NCBI GenBank assembly: GCA_947561585.1
Contig: CANNZV010001032.1
Coordinates: 271,837 to 335,836, forward strand
Origin: Caprella mutica
Taxonomy: Eukaryota; Arthropoda; Malacostraca; Amphipoda; Caprellidae
Direction: 5' to 3'
Length of the DNA: 64,000 nucleotides
In this document: positions 33,437 to 42,318 of the stretch, in pieces
How positions within the stretch are numbered: position 1 is the first letter of the stretch
Layout of the letters: each line of letters starts with the position of its first letter
Notes under the pieces: generated by a model
Told to the model about the DNA's origin: nothing
What the model saw: the letters and a program-made list of their open reading frames with translations, nothing else
Databases searched by the model: none
Made by a program: the position numbers and the translations under genes

Positions 33437-35812
33437 ATGTCTAAATCCCGCATTCTCTACATAGATGCCACGTTTCTAACCCGCCTCGGTGGGGATATGA
33501 ATCGTAGTCAGTTTATTTGGCGTTCACTCAGCGAGTCTTTCGAAACGGATTTGTTACTCATCCGCCGAGATGACGATTCGGATGAGGATATTAAGACTCA
33601 TGAGAAAGGGGATCACAAGACAACCGTCTTGGAGACAGTGAAAGGGGAGCAACCACTTCTTCCAGCGTCGATTTATCACTTTTCAGAAAGCGAATTGAAG
33701 CGTTTCCGTGAATTGCTATGTGAGCGGGACTATGATTATATCTTTCTTCGGGCAGTCGTGCCTGCGCTATTAGCTTTTGAATGTGAGCAGGTATCACCTC
33801 GAACAAAGGTCGTCGTCGATTCAGACTTGGTCTTCTCGCAGTTTACGAAAGGGCTTTGGACGAAGGATCGTTCGATTAAGAATCGTTACTTCTTTCTCGA
33901 ATCCCTTAAGTTTCGTCGCTTTGAAAAACGGTTCTATCGTCGCCCGTATCTCTTTCTCTTGGCTAACCCAGAAGATCGCAAGTTTCTTGAGAGAGCGTAT
34001 TGGAAAGGCACCGCACCGTCTCGTTTCTCGATGCTACCTAACGCGATTGCGTTTAAGGAAATGGAAGAATTCGTGCCTGAAGAGAAGAATATCCTCTTCT
34101 TTGGCGCTTTGGCATCTGCTCCGAATATTGATGCCTACACGTTCTTGATGAATGATGTGTATCCACACATTAAGGCCAAATTGCGTTCCTCTGGAGTAAA
34201 GCTCTATGTAGCGGGGCGAGGTGAGACTCCCATTTACAAGGAGTTGATAGAGAAGCATGGAGCCGAAGATGACGTGCGCATCTTAGGGGGAGTCGATGAT
34301 ATGCTGGCGACAGTGAAAGCATCTCTGTTCACGGTTTTTCCAGTACATCAAAATTCGGGCACGCGAGTGCGGGTGCTGGAGTCTGCAAAGGCGAAGCGTA
34401 CTGGTGTGACGACAACGCTTGGTGCTGAGGGATATGATATAGGTGATGACTGCCTCATGATTTGTGATACGCCTGAGGACTACGCTAACGCGGTGATCGA
34501 GTTGCTCGATGACGAGAAGAAGTGTGAGGACATGGGTGAGTGCCTCTTTGAGGCTGCCAAGGGAGACTATGGCGAAGACGTGGTGGCAGCGAATCTTATC
34601 CAGGACATGGAGAGCTTCGTACCTGGCCGTATTAAGCTCGCTATTGTAGCTAATCGGTTTTATCCAGAAGTTGGCGGAGCTGAGACTAACATCTTCTTTC
34701 AGGCGCGTGATCTGGCAAAGAATGGCTGTAGTGTCACCGTGATTTCACCAAAGCGCATTGTTTCTGATGACCTGGAGTACATCGATGGGATTCGAGTGAA
34801 AAGGTTGTGGAACCTCTTCAATCCGTTTCGTGTCTATCCTTCGAATCTAGCAAAGACATTCTGTCCATTCCTCCCGTTTCATCTACTCAAAGATCGCTAC
34901 GACGTGGTGCAGTCTTTCCCTGCGCCTCATTACAATTCGATGGCTGCCTTAGCCACACAGAAGCTTCTAGGAAAGAAGTCTGTTCTCGTTTCCTTTGATT
35001 TCCGTGACTATGCGACCTTGATCAAAGAGTCGGGTGATATCAAAGACATGCTGGCAGATTATCGACCGATTCTCAGAGAGCGTCTCGCCTTAGAGCATCA
35101 TGATCACGTCTTTGCTATTTCGAATAAGGAGATCGATTTCATCAAAGGATACACAGATCAGGTGAGCTACTCACCGGTGCCGATTCTGGTTGATGAGTAT
35201 ACGAAGCCTGTGGCTTCACCACGGGCGAAATATGGCATTGACGATGACGCCTTTGTCTTTCTCTGCCTGGGCCGAGTATCGAATGTAAAAGGTCAGGACA
35301 TCGCGTTGAAGGCATTCGACGAAGCGCTTCCGCAGCTTGGAAAAGCAAAGTTAGTCATCGTAGGGAGGCGAGATTTCGAACCTGGGTTTAATGAAGAAAT
35401 GTCGAGCTTTGCCGAAGAGAATAACTTAGATGAATCCGTTATCTTCACTGATGTAGTGGAACGGGACGAGGTTTTAGGATGGTTACGGCACAGTGATATC
35501 CATGTCGTGCCGGTGCGCTTTATGAATTCCGGAGCTGTGGTGGTAGAGTCTTGGGCGAGTGGCACGCCTGTCATTCAAAGTGATGTAGTTGATCCTAACT
35601 TAGTGGTCGATGGTGAGAACGGCTTTCTTTTCAAGTCACTATCGGTTGAGGACTTGGCTGAAACCATGGTGCGGGCTAAAGAGCGCCAGGCAGACTTTCC
35701 TAAACTAGCTGAATCTGGAAACGCCCTGGTCCAGGAGCGTTATTCTTATGAATACCTAACTGCGCTTTATCTTGCGAAGTATCGAGAACTGATGGGCGAA
35801 GGGACAGCTTAG
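33437..35812 (+). CDS. Tandem GT4-type glycosyltransferase (two fused domains)
   Basis: About 791 residues from the ATG at 33437. The N-terminal half (to about residue 395) is a GT-B glycosyltransferase with ILFFGALASAPNIDAYTFLM, VKLYVAGRGETPIYKELIE and a donor region FPVHQNSGTRVRVLESAKAK. The C-terminal half starts afresh at RIKLAIVANRFYPEVGGAET and carries FVFLCLGRVSNVKGQDIALK and VVPVRFMNSGAVVVESWASG, the donor-binding end of GT4 enzymes. Two complete enzymes in one chain could add two successive sugars of the repeat unit. No signal peptide or membrane helix is seen. The TTG at 33422 is a less likely start. The next gene begins five bases after the stop. Confidence 0.88.
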   Translation: MSKSRILYIDATFLTRLGGDMNRSQFIWRSLSESFETDLLLIRRDDDSDEDIKTHEKGDHKTTVLETVKGEQPLLPASIYHFSESELKRFRELLCERDYDYIFLRAVVPALLAFECEQVSPRTKVVVDSDLVFSQFTKGLWTKDRSIKNRYFFLESLKFRRFEKRFYRRPYLFLLANPEDRKFLERAYWKGTAPSRFSMLPNAIAFKEMEEFVPEEKNILFFGALASAPNIDAYTFLMNDVYPHIKAKLRSSGVKLYVAGRGETPIYKELIEKHGAEDDVRILGGVDDMLATVKASLFTVFPVHQNSGTRVRVLESAKAKRTGVTTTLGAEGYDIGDDCLMICDTPEDYANAVIELLDDEKKCEDMGECLFEAAKGDYGEDVVAANLIQDMESFVPGRIKLAIVANRFYPEVGGAETNIFFQARDLAKNGCSVTVISPKRIVSDDLEYIDGIRVKRLWNLFNPFRVYPSNLAKTFCPFLPFHLLKDRYDVVQSFPAPHYNSMAALATQKLLGKKSVLVSFDFRDYATLIKESGDIKDMLADYRPILRERLALEHHDHVFAISNKEIDFIKGYTDQVSYSPVPILVDEYTKPVASPRAKYGIDDDAFVFLCLGRVSNVKGQDIALKAFDEALPQLGKAKLVIVGRRDFEPGFNEEMSSFAEENNLDESVIFTDVVERDEVLGWLRHSDIHVVPVRFMNSGAVVVESWASGTPVIQSDVVDPNLVVDGENGFLFKSLSVEDLAETMVRAKERQADFPKLAESGNALVQERYSYEYLTALYLAKYRELMGEGTA

Positions 35813-35816
35813 CGCG

Positions 35817-37307
35817 ATGGGAGAATGGCTTGAGTATGTAAAGATCGTTGTCGGATTAGTGGCCTACTTGGTCATTGCTCCTGGTCTAGGTGTGTTGATC
35901 AAGGACTACCGTCCTGGACACATAGCGCTCTTTGTGACCATGATCGTGGCTACAGCTTTCCATACGGATCAGATTACTCTGACTGCGTTCTCGGTTGATC
36001 ATACGGGACACACTCGTGGATTTGAAATTTCGTTGATGGTCATTGCTGCTATCGCTTTGCTAGTGGCGAGCTTTCTTGGGCGTTCGCGTGATGTAAAATT
36101 TGTGCCTCCAGGCTTTCTGTTTTATGCCGGATACTGTCTCACCGGTGCCTTTACGCTAGTGCTCACGTGGCCTCTACTTTGGCCTGAAATGTTGGTGAAC
36201 TTAGAGAGCGATGGTTCATGGATACGGGGGCGTAATATTTGGGAAGCGATTATTAAGTTCTTCCAGCTTGGCTTGGTCTTCTTGGCTACTCACGCATTTA
36301 TTCGGAGTAAAACAGACATGCTCTGGTTTGCTCGTAGCTTGGCGATTGCTCTGATCATTGCCGGGACATACGCTTTTATTGATCGCAATTTTTATGGCAT
36401 TTATCGAGTAAGGGCTACTTTTGACCACTCGAATGCGCTTGGTATCTGGGCTTACATGTGTGCGATCCCATGTCTTGTATTGGCTTATCATCGGAGCATT
36501 CCTGTTGTTACATCGTGGCTGTTGTTTGTCGGGTATGGCTTCGGTGCTGTTACTGTTGTATTCACATTGGCTCGGGCTTCGCTGATGATACTAGCGGTGC
36601 TTTCTATTGTTGCGCTTATATGGGGACTCTATCGCAACCGCTGTCGTAAGACATACTTACTTGCGGCTTGCTGGGTGGTGATGGCCGTTATTGGTGTGGC
36701 CAAGAGCATGGATTCTGTGACGGAGCGCTTGGATAACATGCGCGCTGCGGCTTCCAAGGACCAGGAAGTGGAGACTGAGGATCTTCGAGTGATCTTGGCA
36801 AAGCAGGCATCGTTGATGCTTGGTGATAGCGTCTTAGGTGTTGGGTGGAATAACTATCAGATTGCTTGTAGCCTCCCTGTGGTTCGATATGTCGAGATCT
36901 TGCGTGAACATGAGGCTGCTGATGGAGACAATCACTCAGAGGAGACTTTTTACAACGCGCCCGTAGTGGAGAGTCTTTATTGGTACTTACTGGCGGAGAC
37001 TGGCTATGTGGGCTTTGCCTTCTTTATTCTCTTTATGCTGGCGACCCTTTGGTTAGCCATAAAGCATGGGTTTCTCTATAGAAAGACTTGGGTAGGGGAT
37101 CTTCTATTTGCCTTTGTGATGGTGTTATCGGCGTTATACATGCACAGCTTTCTTGAGAAAGTCCTGCTGCAAACTAAGAACGCAGTACTTTGGCTGGCGA
37201 TGCTTGCCATCGCTTCTAAATTGGAAAGCATTCGTCGGCAGAAAGCGAAGAAGGCTAACCTTGATACGAATTCGTCGGTGCCCCAGGAGTCTCTAGCGAC
37301 AGTTTGA
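35817..37307 (+). CDS. O-antigen ligase/Wzy polymerase-like membrane protein
   Basis: A 496-residue polytopic membrane protein with about 12 hydrophobic segments. A large extracytoplasmic loop near residues 330-400 contains the family-like GVGWNNYQIACSLP, followed by EETFYNAPVVESLYWYLLAE. This matches the arrangement of Wzy polymerases and O-antigen ligases, which join lipid-linked repeat units or move glycans to an acceptor. It ends the rightward operon. Its last 53 bases overlap the end of the convergent SMP-30 gene. No Wzx flippase is found in the window, so the export route of the repeat unit is not complete here. Confidence 0.82.
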   Translation: MGEWLEYVKIVVGLVAYLVIAPGLGVLIKDYRPGHIALFVTMIVATAFHTDQITLTAFSVDHTGHTRGFEISLMVIAAIALLVASFLGRSRDVKFVPPGFLFYAGYCLTGAFTLVLTWPLLWPEMLVNLESDGSWIRGRNIWEAIIKFFQLGLVFLATHAFIRSKTDMLWFARSLAIALIIAGTYAFIDRNFYGIYRVRATFDHSNALGIWAYMCAIPCLVLAYHRSIPVVTSWLLFVGYGFGAVTVVFTLARASLMILAVLSIVALIWGLYRNRCRKTYLLAACWVVMAVIGVAKSMDSVTERLDNMRAAASKDQEVETEDLRVILAKQASLMLGDSVLGVGWNNYQIACSLPVVRYVEILREHEAADGDNHSEETFYNAPVVESLYWYLLAETGYVGFAFFILFMLATLWLAIKHGFLYRKTWVGDLLFAFVMVLSALYMHSFLEKVLLQTKNAVLWLAMLAIASKLESIRRQKAKKANLDTNSSVPQESLATV

Positions 37308-38121
37308 GGAGATGTCCTGAATGATGAAAGGCTGATTGCTGGCACTCGGTAAGCTGAACTTGCGCAGACGTGATATAGAGGTCCTTCAGCTTGGGGCCAC
37401 CGAAGCAGCAGGCGCTTGTTTGATAGGCTTGTGTGTGAATGGTCTCTAGGAGCTCTCCCGTGTTTGGATTGCGTTTGGAGAGACAGCCACCGGCCCAGTG
37501 TGCTACCCAAAGATTACCTTCAGCATCTCGGGTCATGCCATCAGGAAAGCCTTCGTCATCATTGAAAGTAATCAGAGGGCTCCTGTTGGATAGGGTGCCT
37601 ATTTCTGGATCGAAGTGGAACGTATCGATCCGACGTGTCGGAGAATCGATGTAATACATGGTCTTGCAGTCTACAGACCAAGTCATTCCGTTAGATACGC
37701 CTATACCATCAGCCCAAGTCTTGATCGTGCCTTGCGCGTCCATTGAATAGAGCTTTCCGAGGTTCTTTTTCTCTTCGATATCCATGGAGCCGAACCAGAA
37801 ACGTCCTTGGGGATCACATTTGCCATCGTTGAATCGTGTCCTTGGATTGGTGTCGATGTCAGGGAGGTATTCAAGATCGCCTGATATAGGATCGAAGAAA
37901 GCGAGGCTGTTCTGAAGAGCGAGCAGTAGACCACCTGAGGCACGTGGGGCGACGGTTCCTACCATTTCGGGGAGATCCCATGTTTGAGATCGTTCACCTT
38001 GAGGATCGTAGCGATGGAGGCGCTGGCCGATGATGTCTAGCCAGTAGAGAACACCTTCTTCCTCGTGCCAGCAGGGGCCTTCGCCGAGCGTCGCCGCTTT
38101 GTCAGTAAGTCGGTGAATCAC
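37255..38121 (-). CDS. SMP-30/gluconolactonase-like protein
   Basis: Six-bladed beta-propeller of the SMP-30/LRE group, 288 residues, without signal peptide, so cytoplasmic. Family segments with likely metal ligands are LGEGPCWHEEEGVLYWLDI, TRFNDGKCDPQGRFWFGSMD, GIGVSNGMTWSVDCKTMYYI and EGFPDGMTRDAEGNLWVAHW. These enzymes hydrolyse sugar lactones. The start is GTG at 38121, which shares a base with the TAG stop of the preceding lipoprotein gene, so the two are tightly coupled. The 3' end overlaps the Wzy-like gene on the other strand by 53 bases. The sugar lactone is unknown. Confidence 0.88.
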   Translation of the reverse strand: MIHRLTDKAATLGEGPCWHEEEGVLYWLDIIGQRLHRYDPQGERSQTWDLPEMVGTVAPRASGGLLLALQNSLAFFDPISGDLEYLPDIDTNPRTRFNDGKCDPQGRFWFGSMDIEEKKNLGKLYSMDAQGTIKTWADGIGVSNGMTWSVDCKTMYYIDSPTRRIDTFHFDPEIGTLSNRSPLITFNDDEGFPDGMTRDAEGNLWVAHWAGGCLSKRNPNTGELLETIHTQAYQTSACCFGGPKLKDLYITSAQVQLTECQQSAFHHSGHLLKLSLETPGAPTNSYQG

Positions 38122-38516
38122 TAAGGCAATTGAATGGCGAGTCCGTGAATACGTCCAGCCATCTTGAGTTGGCGAGAGGAGTGACCAGGAGTGAAGGCAC
38201 CTTCTTCCCCAAGGTAGGCTTCGGAGAGGGCCGCCCTATCATAGGAGGCGAGTTGTGGCACAACGATAGCATCAGCTCCCATGGCAGCAGCCTGTTTCCT
38301 CATCTTTGCGATAGCTCGTTTCCAACTGCCGCCTAAAGGGCGATTAGCCGAAACGGGACCGATTTCGCGGTACATGGCGGGTGCATGAACGAGAACTGTA
38401 ATGCCCCCAGTGCGAGAAGCTAGGTTTGGATTTCGAACGAAGTCTGGAGGGCTAGACTGACATTGGCATAACCAAGGGATGGCCATTGCCAAGAGAAGTA
38501 GCGATGATCGATTCAT
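38121..38516 (-). CDS. Small lipoprotein, unknown function
   Basis: About 131 residues from the ATG at 38516. A short signal sequence (MNRSSLLLLAMAIPWLCQCQ) contains two cysteines at 17 and 19, either of which could be lipidated; the lipobox is not classical. The mature part contains a conserved-looking GGSWKRAIAKMRKQAAAMGA, then ADAIVVPQL. This resembles small surface-antigen-like lipoproteins in which a helix with MGA precedes a strand, but I cannot name the family. The gene is locked between a polymerase-beta-fold gene (39 bases away) and SMP-30 (one shared base). Confidence 0.6.
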   Translation of the reverse strand: MNRSSLLLLAMAIPWLCQCQSSPPDFVRNPNLASRTGGITVLVHAPAMYREIGPVSANRPLGGSWKRAIAKMRKQAAAMGADAIVVPQLASYDRAALSEAYLGEEGAFTPGHSSRQLKMAGRIHGLAIQLP

Positions 38517-38555
38517 GCGGCGATGGTCGCAAGCCATCGGGGTGGGATCAAGACC

Positions 38556-39635
38556 TTAGTGGCCCCCAATAGGGACTCCCATGATGCGCTTCCATAGTTC
38601 GAGGCATCGGTCAGACTTCATTTCCCACTCATGATGTCGGCTATCGTGGAGCAGGGCGGGTAAGTCTCGATAAACGTATTCTAGTGGGTAGCGCCAGCCA
38701 TACTCGCCAAAGCGATAGGCTTTGTAGAGGTTTCGAGCCCATTTGGCTGGCACATGTTCTTCAGGTTCTCGTAGGGCCTTCCAATCGGCGTACTCCTTAT
38801 GGTTTGCCCAGGAGCGTTTGAAGCGGCGCTCTTCGATATAGAGAAACACACGTGAGGCGAGGACACCCATTTCAAGAATGTCGAAGGGCTTAGTCACTTC
38901 GTGAGGCGAGAACTTGAACTTCAAAGCATCATCGTAAAATTCTCCGACTCCAAGTTCATCAACGCCGACAAACTTCTGTGAGAGTTCACGAAATAGCTTA
39001 TCTCGGCCTTGATAGGGGGTGGCGTATGTTTCGTGCGCGATGAGCAAGGCATCTCCCAATGCGAGCGCGCATTTCCAGTAGTTACGCTTGATGAAGTCAC
39101 TGTCCTCCTGTGGTTCCATACCGCGCTCGATCCTCATGGACCAGAGTAATCCTGCTCCCCGATTGATCAGGAGGCGAGAGGCTTCGATCGGCGCTAATGT
39201 CTGTGTGACGGACTTAGGAACGTGGTCGTGAAGGAGCTGCGGATGACCCGAAGAGACGATGTGTCCATTGAGGAAATCGTACCACATGAGCCAAGGCGGC
39301 CACTTCTGAAGGTCCTGAACGGTCATCGGCTGCGTGAAATCCACGTGCAGTGGCGTGAGCGTTTCGTGATGCGCCTTGATCTTGGCCATGGCCTCTTGGT
39401 CAACATCGCCTGGCTGCTTTACGACGAGAAGGAAATCGAGGTCGTTGTAGGGCTGCTCGACACCGTCTTCGATCACAACGGCACCTTCTCCTCGTCCGTA
39501 GCCACCTCCTAAAACTAGCCCTAACAGGTTGTCTCCGAGGGCTGATTCGACATCTTTGGCTACGGCTTGCACCGTTTCATGAAAGCGTTCGTTGAAAGCT
39601 TCTGAGCCGTGAAACGCGTAGGTAGGACTGCTCAT
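38556..39635 (-). CDS. Polymerase-beta-fold nucleotidyltransferase-like protein, unknown substrate
   Basis: A 359-residue cytoplasmic protein. Near residues 35-70 it has LVLGGGYGRGEGAVV, followed about 15 residues later by PYNDLDFLLVV. This is the GG/GS..R..E plus DxD pattern of the DNA polymerase beta nucleotidyltransferase superfamily, in which the two carboxylates bind the metal. A third carboxylate, LHVDFTQP, follows at the expected place. The C-terminal two thirds are helical and unassigned. The ATG at 39635 overlaps the stop of the glycosyltransferase before it (ATGA), so translation is coupled. It could nucleotidylate a small molecule or protein tied to the glycosyltransferase, or be a kinase-like variant. 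Confidence 0.7.
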   Translation of the reverse strand: MSSPTYAFHGSEAFNERFHETVQAVAKDVESALGDNLLGLVLGGGYGRGEGAVVIEDGVEQPYNDLDFLLVVKQPGDVDQEAMAKIKAHHETLTPLHVDFTQPMTVQDLQKWPPWLMWYDFLNGHIVSSGHPQLLHDHVPKSVTQTLAPIEASRLLINRGAGLLWSMRIERGMEPQEDSDFIKRNYWKCALALGDALLIAHETYATPYQGRDKLFRELSQKFVGVDELGVGEFYDDALKFKFSPHEVTKPFDILEMGVLASRVFLYIEERRFKRSWANHKEYADWKALREPEEHVPAKWARNLYKAYRFGEYGWRYPLEYVYRDLPALLHDSRHHEWEMKSDRCLELWKRIMGVPIGGH

Positions 39636-40516
39636 GATGGTGTCACTCCCGATTCGATACCGGCTCGAAATCCCTTCCACCGACCTAACAGTTGTGCGGT
39701 TCTCAGGTAAGGGGAGCTAGGCATGGATAGGATCTTTCCCTTCTTGAGGAGGTAACGTGAATCACTGAGGCACTGGCGGCTAAAGGGGAGAAATGAGTAG
39801 CGCCACCAGGTGCGTTCCCAGGGGGTCCACTCGAAGATCTGAGCGTCCGCCTTGCCTTCACCGAACTGACGCTTGTAGAATTGCTTCCAAGTGTAGTTGT
39901 GGGAGTGCATCACGACGCCAGCTGCAGCATACTGAATCTTGGCGCCATTCTGGCGTGCTCTCCAGGTCCAGTCGACATCTTCTGAATACTGGATGTCTGT
40001 GCGGAAAGGTAACTCTGCCCACACAGAACGGCGAACAGCCGAGAAGGCCATGGAGAAACAGTGTTTCCAATACTGTTGGCGTGAACCGTCTCCGTAGGTG
40101 TCTTCCGTGTCTTTTTCATACAAGGGCCAACAGTCTGGCTGGGCCACTTGGCGACCGAAGGCGGCGGCGATTTGGGTGTCTGCTTCCATGATGCTTACGA
40201 GTGCAGACACTGCTTGTGGCGATTGCGGAACACAGTCGGAGTTGATGAAGACGACGACGTCATTGGCCGTTGCTTCCATTGCCTCATTGATGACACGGCC
40301 GGGAACGTAAGTTCCAGCGGGAACGTGATGAATGTTAGCCCCGTGCTTTTCTAAGAGTTCTCGCGTGCCATCAGTCGAGGCGTTGTCGAAGGCGGTTAGG
40401 CGAATCTCGCAATCTTGCTGGGCAAGTGCCTCCAGCGTTTGTTCGACTAATGGTAGGTCATTGTGAGAACGAATGACCACATCGACGGGAATGGATGTGC
40501 AGGCGGGATCTGGCAA
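39632..40516 (-). CDS. Glycosyltransferase family 2 protein
   Basis: Inverting GT-A glycosyltransferase, 294 residues. The nucleotide-binding start is DVVIRSHNDLPLVEQTLEAL, followed by TAFDNASTDGTRELLEKHGA. The metal motif region is VVFINSDCVPQSP (Asp in NSDC), and YSEDVDWTWRARQNGAKI supplies the acceptor-site Glu-Asp. No membrane helix is visible. It begins the minus-strand operon with the polymerase-beta-fold protein, small lipoprotein and SMP-30 protein. The dTDP-rhamnose transferase group has the same layout, but the donor cannot be told. Confidence 0.9.
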   Translation of the reverse strand: MPDPACTSIPVDVVIRSHNDLPLVEQTLEALAQQDCEIRLTAFDNASTDGTRELLEKHGANIHHVPAGTYVPGRVINEAMEATANDVVVFINSDCVPQSPQAVSALVSIMEADTQIAAAFGRQVAQPDCWPLYEKDTEDTYGDGSRQQYWKHCFSMAFSAVRRSVWAELPFRTDIQYSEDVDWTWRARQNGAKIQYAAAGVVMHSHNYTWKQFYKRQFGEGKADAQIFEWTPWERTWWRYSFLPFSRQCLSDSRYLLKKGKILSMPSSPYLRTAQLLGRWKGFRAGIESGVTPS

Positions 40517-40652
40517 GGTGAGGGTGGGTACCGTTGTTTGACTGTCCGTGCAAAGTTTGGCTTCAGCAATTAATTTCGATAATGCTCATAGGGAACAGCG
40601 CAGTTCTGAGAGCTGACTTGCGTCAATGAGATCCTCGGCGAAGTAACCAGTG

Positions 40653-41228
40653 ATGATCGACATTCTCATCCGAAATTGGGACCCAGGTATCGGAGACCCC
40701 TCGGTCATGGGCTGGGTGACAGTAGTCGCGTACTTTGTAGCGGCTGCTCTGCTCTGGGTTCAATGGCGTCGGTCTCCAAATTTTTACCAGGAGCATCTGA
40801 AGACGCACCGTGCGCTCTTGTTGCTGTTTGCCGTGACCATGTTTGGTTTGGGGATCAACAAGCAGTTGGATGTTCAGACTTGGCTGACAAATGTAGGGCG
40901 AGACATTTCCAAGGCGCAAGGATGGTGGGAGAATCGGCGAGTGGCTCAGGCCATCGTATTGGCGGGGATCATCGCGTGCGGACTCCTGCTTGTCTTAGTC
41001 ATTATGCGAGCAGGTGGCGTTCTTCGAGCCCATCGATTGGCCCTGTTTGGCTTTCTAGTTCTCGTGCTCTTTGTTGTGATACGGGCGTCGTCCTTCTTTC
41101 AGATGGATCGTTTGATCAATTTTAGAGTGTTCGGATTCCGAATGAATTGGTTCTTTGAGTTGCTCGGGATCGGAATCATCGCGGCGTCTGCTTGGCAAGG
41201 TCTCGCTAAGCGTCTCGAAACCGATTGA
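40653..41228 (+). CDS. Polytopic membrane protein, unknown function
   Basis: About 191 residues with five to six hydrophobic segments (roughly 20-37, 53-70, 98-120, 128-146, 162-180). Between the second and third lies a short loop, NKQLDVQTWLTNVGRDISKA, which looks conserved in type. The start is ATG at 40653, with GTG at 40650 also possible. I do not recognise a family. It is convergent with the PrsW-like gene and overlaps its 3' end by 23 bases. The 133 bases upstream separate it from the divergent GT2 gene and hold no clear signal. Confidence 0.65.
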   Translation: MIDILIRNWDPGIGDPSVMGWVTVVAYFVAAALLWVQWRRSPNFYQEHLKTHRALLLLFAVTMFGLGINKQLDVQTWLTNVGRDISKAQGWWENRRVAQAIVLAGIIACGLLLVLVIMRAGGVLRAHRLALFGFLVLVLFVVIRASSFFQMDRLINFRVFGFRMNWFFELLGIGIIAASAWQGLAKRLETD

Positions 41229-42291
41229 TGTAGATAAACATCAGAGGAATACTTGAGAGAAGATCAGGGCCGCAATGCTGGGCGGCATCGTGGAAAGTTA
41301 AAAACGCAGCGGAGGTTAGCGTAAGCGAAAGCCCGAATAACGTGGCGCATCCTAATGTGAATACTGCTAGAGGTGAGATCGTTTGTCGTTTCGCTGGGCA
41401 GCTACTAGCGATCAGGTCAAAGAAATGGTAGCAGGTGTAGGCAAAGACGATGATGGCAAACAGATGGCCTGATTCGCCAAGGCCGAGAAGGAAGTTATAG
41501 AGGCCGTGCACAACGATGACACCAATGTAAGTAGCTAGGAGGCGATCCCATTCCTGTCGTGGCGAGTAGAGGAATCGGCAGAAAGCGTAGCCTAATGTGC
41601 CCGTGAGTGCGATGTGGAGGAAATTTGCTGTGACATAGCGGCTAAGTGTCGCCATGCCGAGATACGATCGATTCTCTTCCGCAGCAAACCCTAGGCCGAC
41701 ACAGCTTGCGGCAAGGAGGATCAATGCTGGGTTTCTCGTTTTATAGAGAAAGGGTGTTAATGGCAGGAAGAAGAGAAACTTGATCGTCTCCTCGCGAAAG
41801 CCAACACTCCCGATACAGTAGAAGAGTTGCTGCATCACTTCCTCACCGCTGGTGAAGCCTTGGATCTCAGAATGCCAGATTGAAGACAGTAGCGTGACGG
41901 GAGCACTCGCATATCCTAACAGGACAGCAATGGTGCCGAAGATCAGCACGGAGGCGCCAAATCGATTGTAGGTGATCTTGACTAGAATGGTAAACCACAG
42001 GGCCGTGACGAGGAACGTCAGTAGTGCTACGAGCGGTCCAGCGACGTTGAGTGCCAGCAGGCGGATGCTACTAATGATCGTCTCAAAGCTCTCACTGCGT
42101 AAGCCCAGGGTCATCATATCTCCCGCCATCATTCTCTGCTCCACGTTTGCTGAGAATAAGGATGGTCCTTTCCCAACGACCAGGTAGGCGATGATCGTGA
42201 AAAACAAGCAGATGACGAAGGCGAGTCTAAAGAGAAGGCTCTTGTCTCGGCTGAGTATGCCAAGTCGCTGATAAGATAGGTTTTTAAGCAA
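41206..42291 (-). CDS. PrsW-like intramembrane metalloprotease
   Basis: A 361-residue polytopic membrane protein with the PrsW protease motifs in the right order: FREETIKFLFF (EExxK, about residue 165), then GLGFAAEENRSYL (about 200), then FLHIALTGTLGYAF (about 224) and HGLYNFLLGL (about 258). In Bacillus subtilis PrsW cuts the anti-sigma factor RsiW at site 1. No sigma/anti-sigma pair is beside this gene; an anti-sigma-like gene lies 7 kb away. The start appears to be TTG at 42291, because the first membrane helix begins about 20 residues later and no ATG precedes it. Confidence 0.82.
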   Translation of the reverse strand: MLKNLSYQRLGILSRDKSLLFRLAFVICLFFTIIAYLVVGKGPSLFSANVEQRMMAGDMMTLGLRSESFETIISSIRLLALNVAGPLVALLTFLVTALWFTILVKITYNRFGASVLIFGTIAVLLGYASAPVTLLSSIWHSEIQGFTSGEEVMQQLFYCIGSVGFREETIKFLFFLPLTPFLYKTRNPALILLAASCVGLGFAAEENRSYLGMATLSRYVTANFLHIALTGTLGYAFCRFLYSPRQEWDRLLATYIGVIVVHGLYNFLLGLGESGHLFAIIVFAYTCYHFFDLIASSCPAKRQTISPLAVFTLGCATLFGLSLTLTSAAFLTFHDAAQHCGPDLLSSIPLMFIYINRFRDA

Positions 42292-42318
42292 AGCGTCTCA
42301 GGATACTTGAGATTGTTT

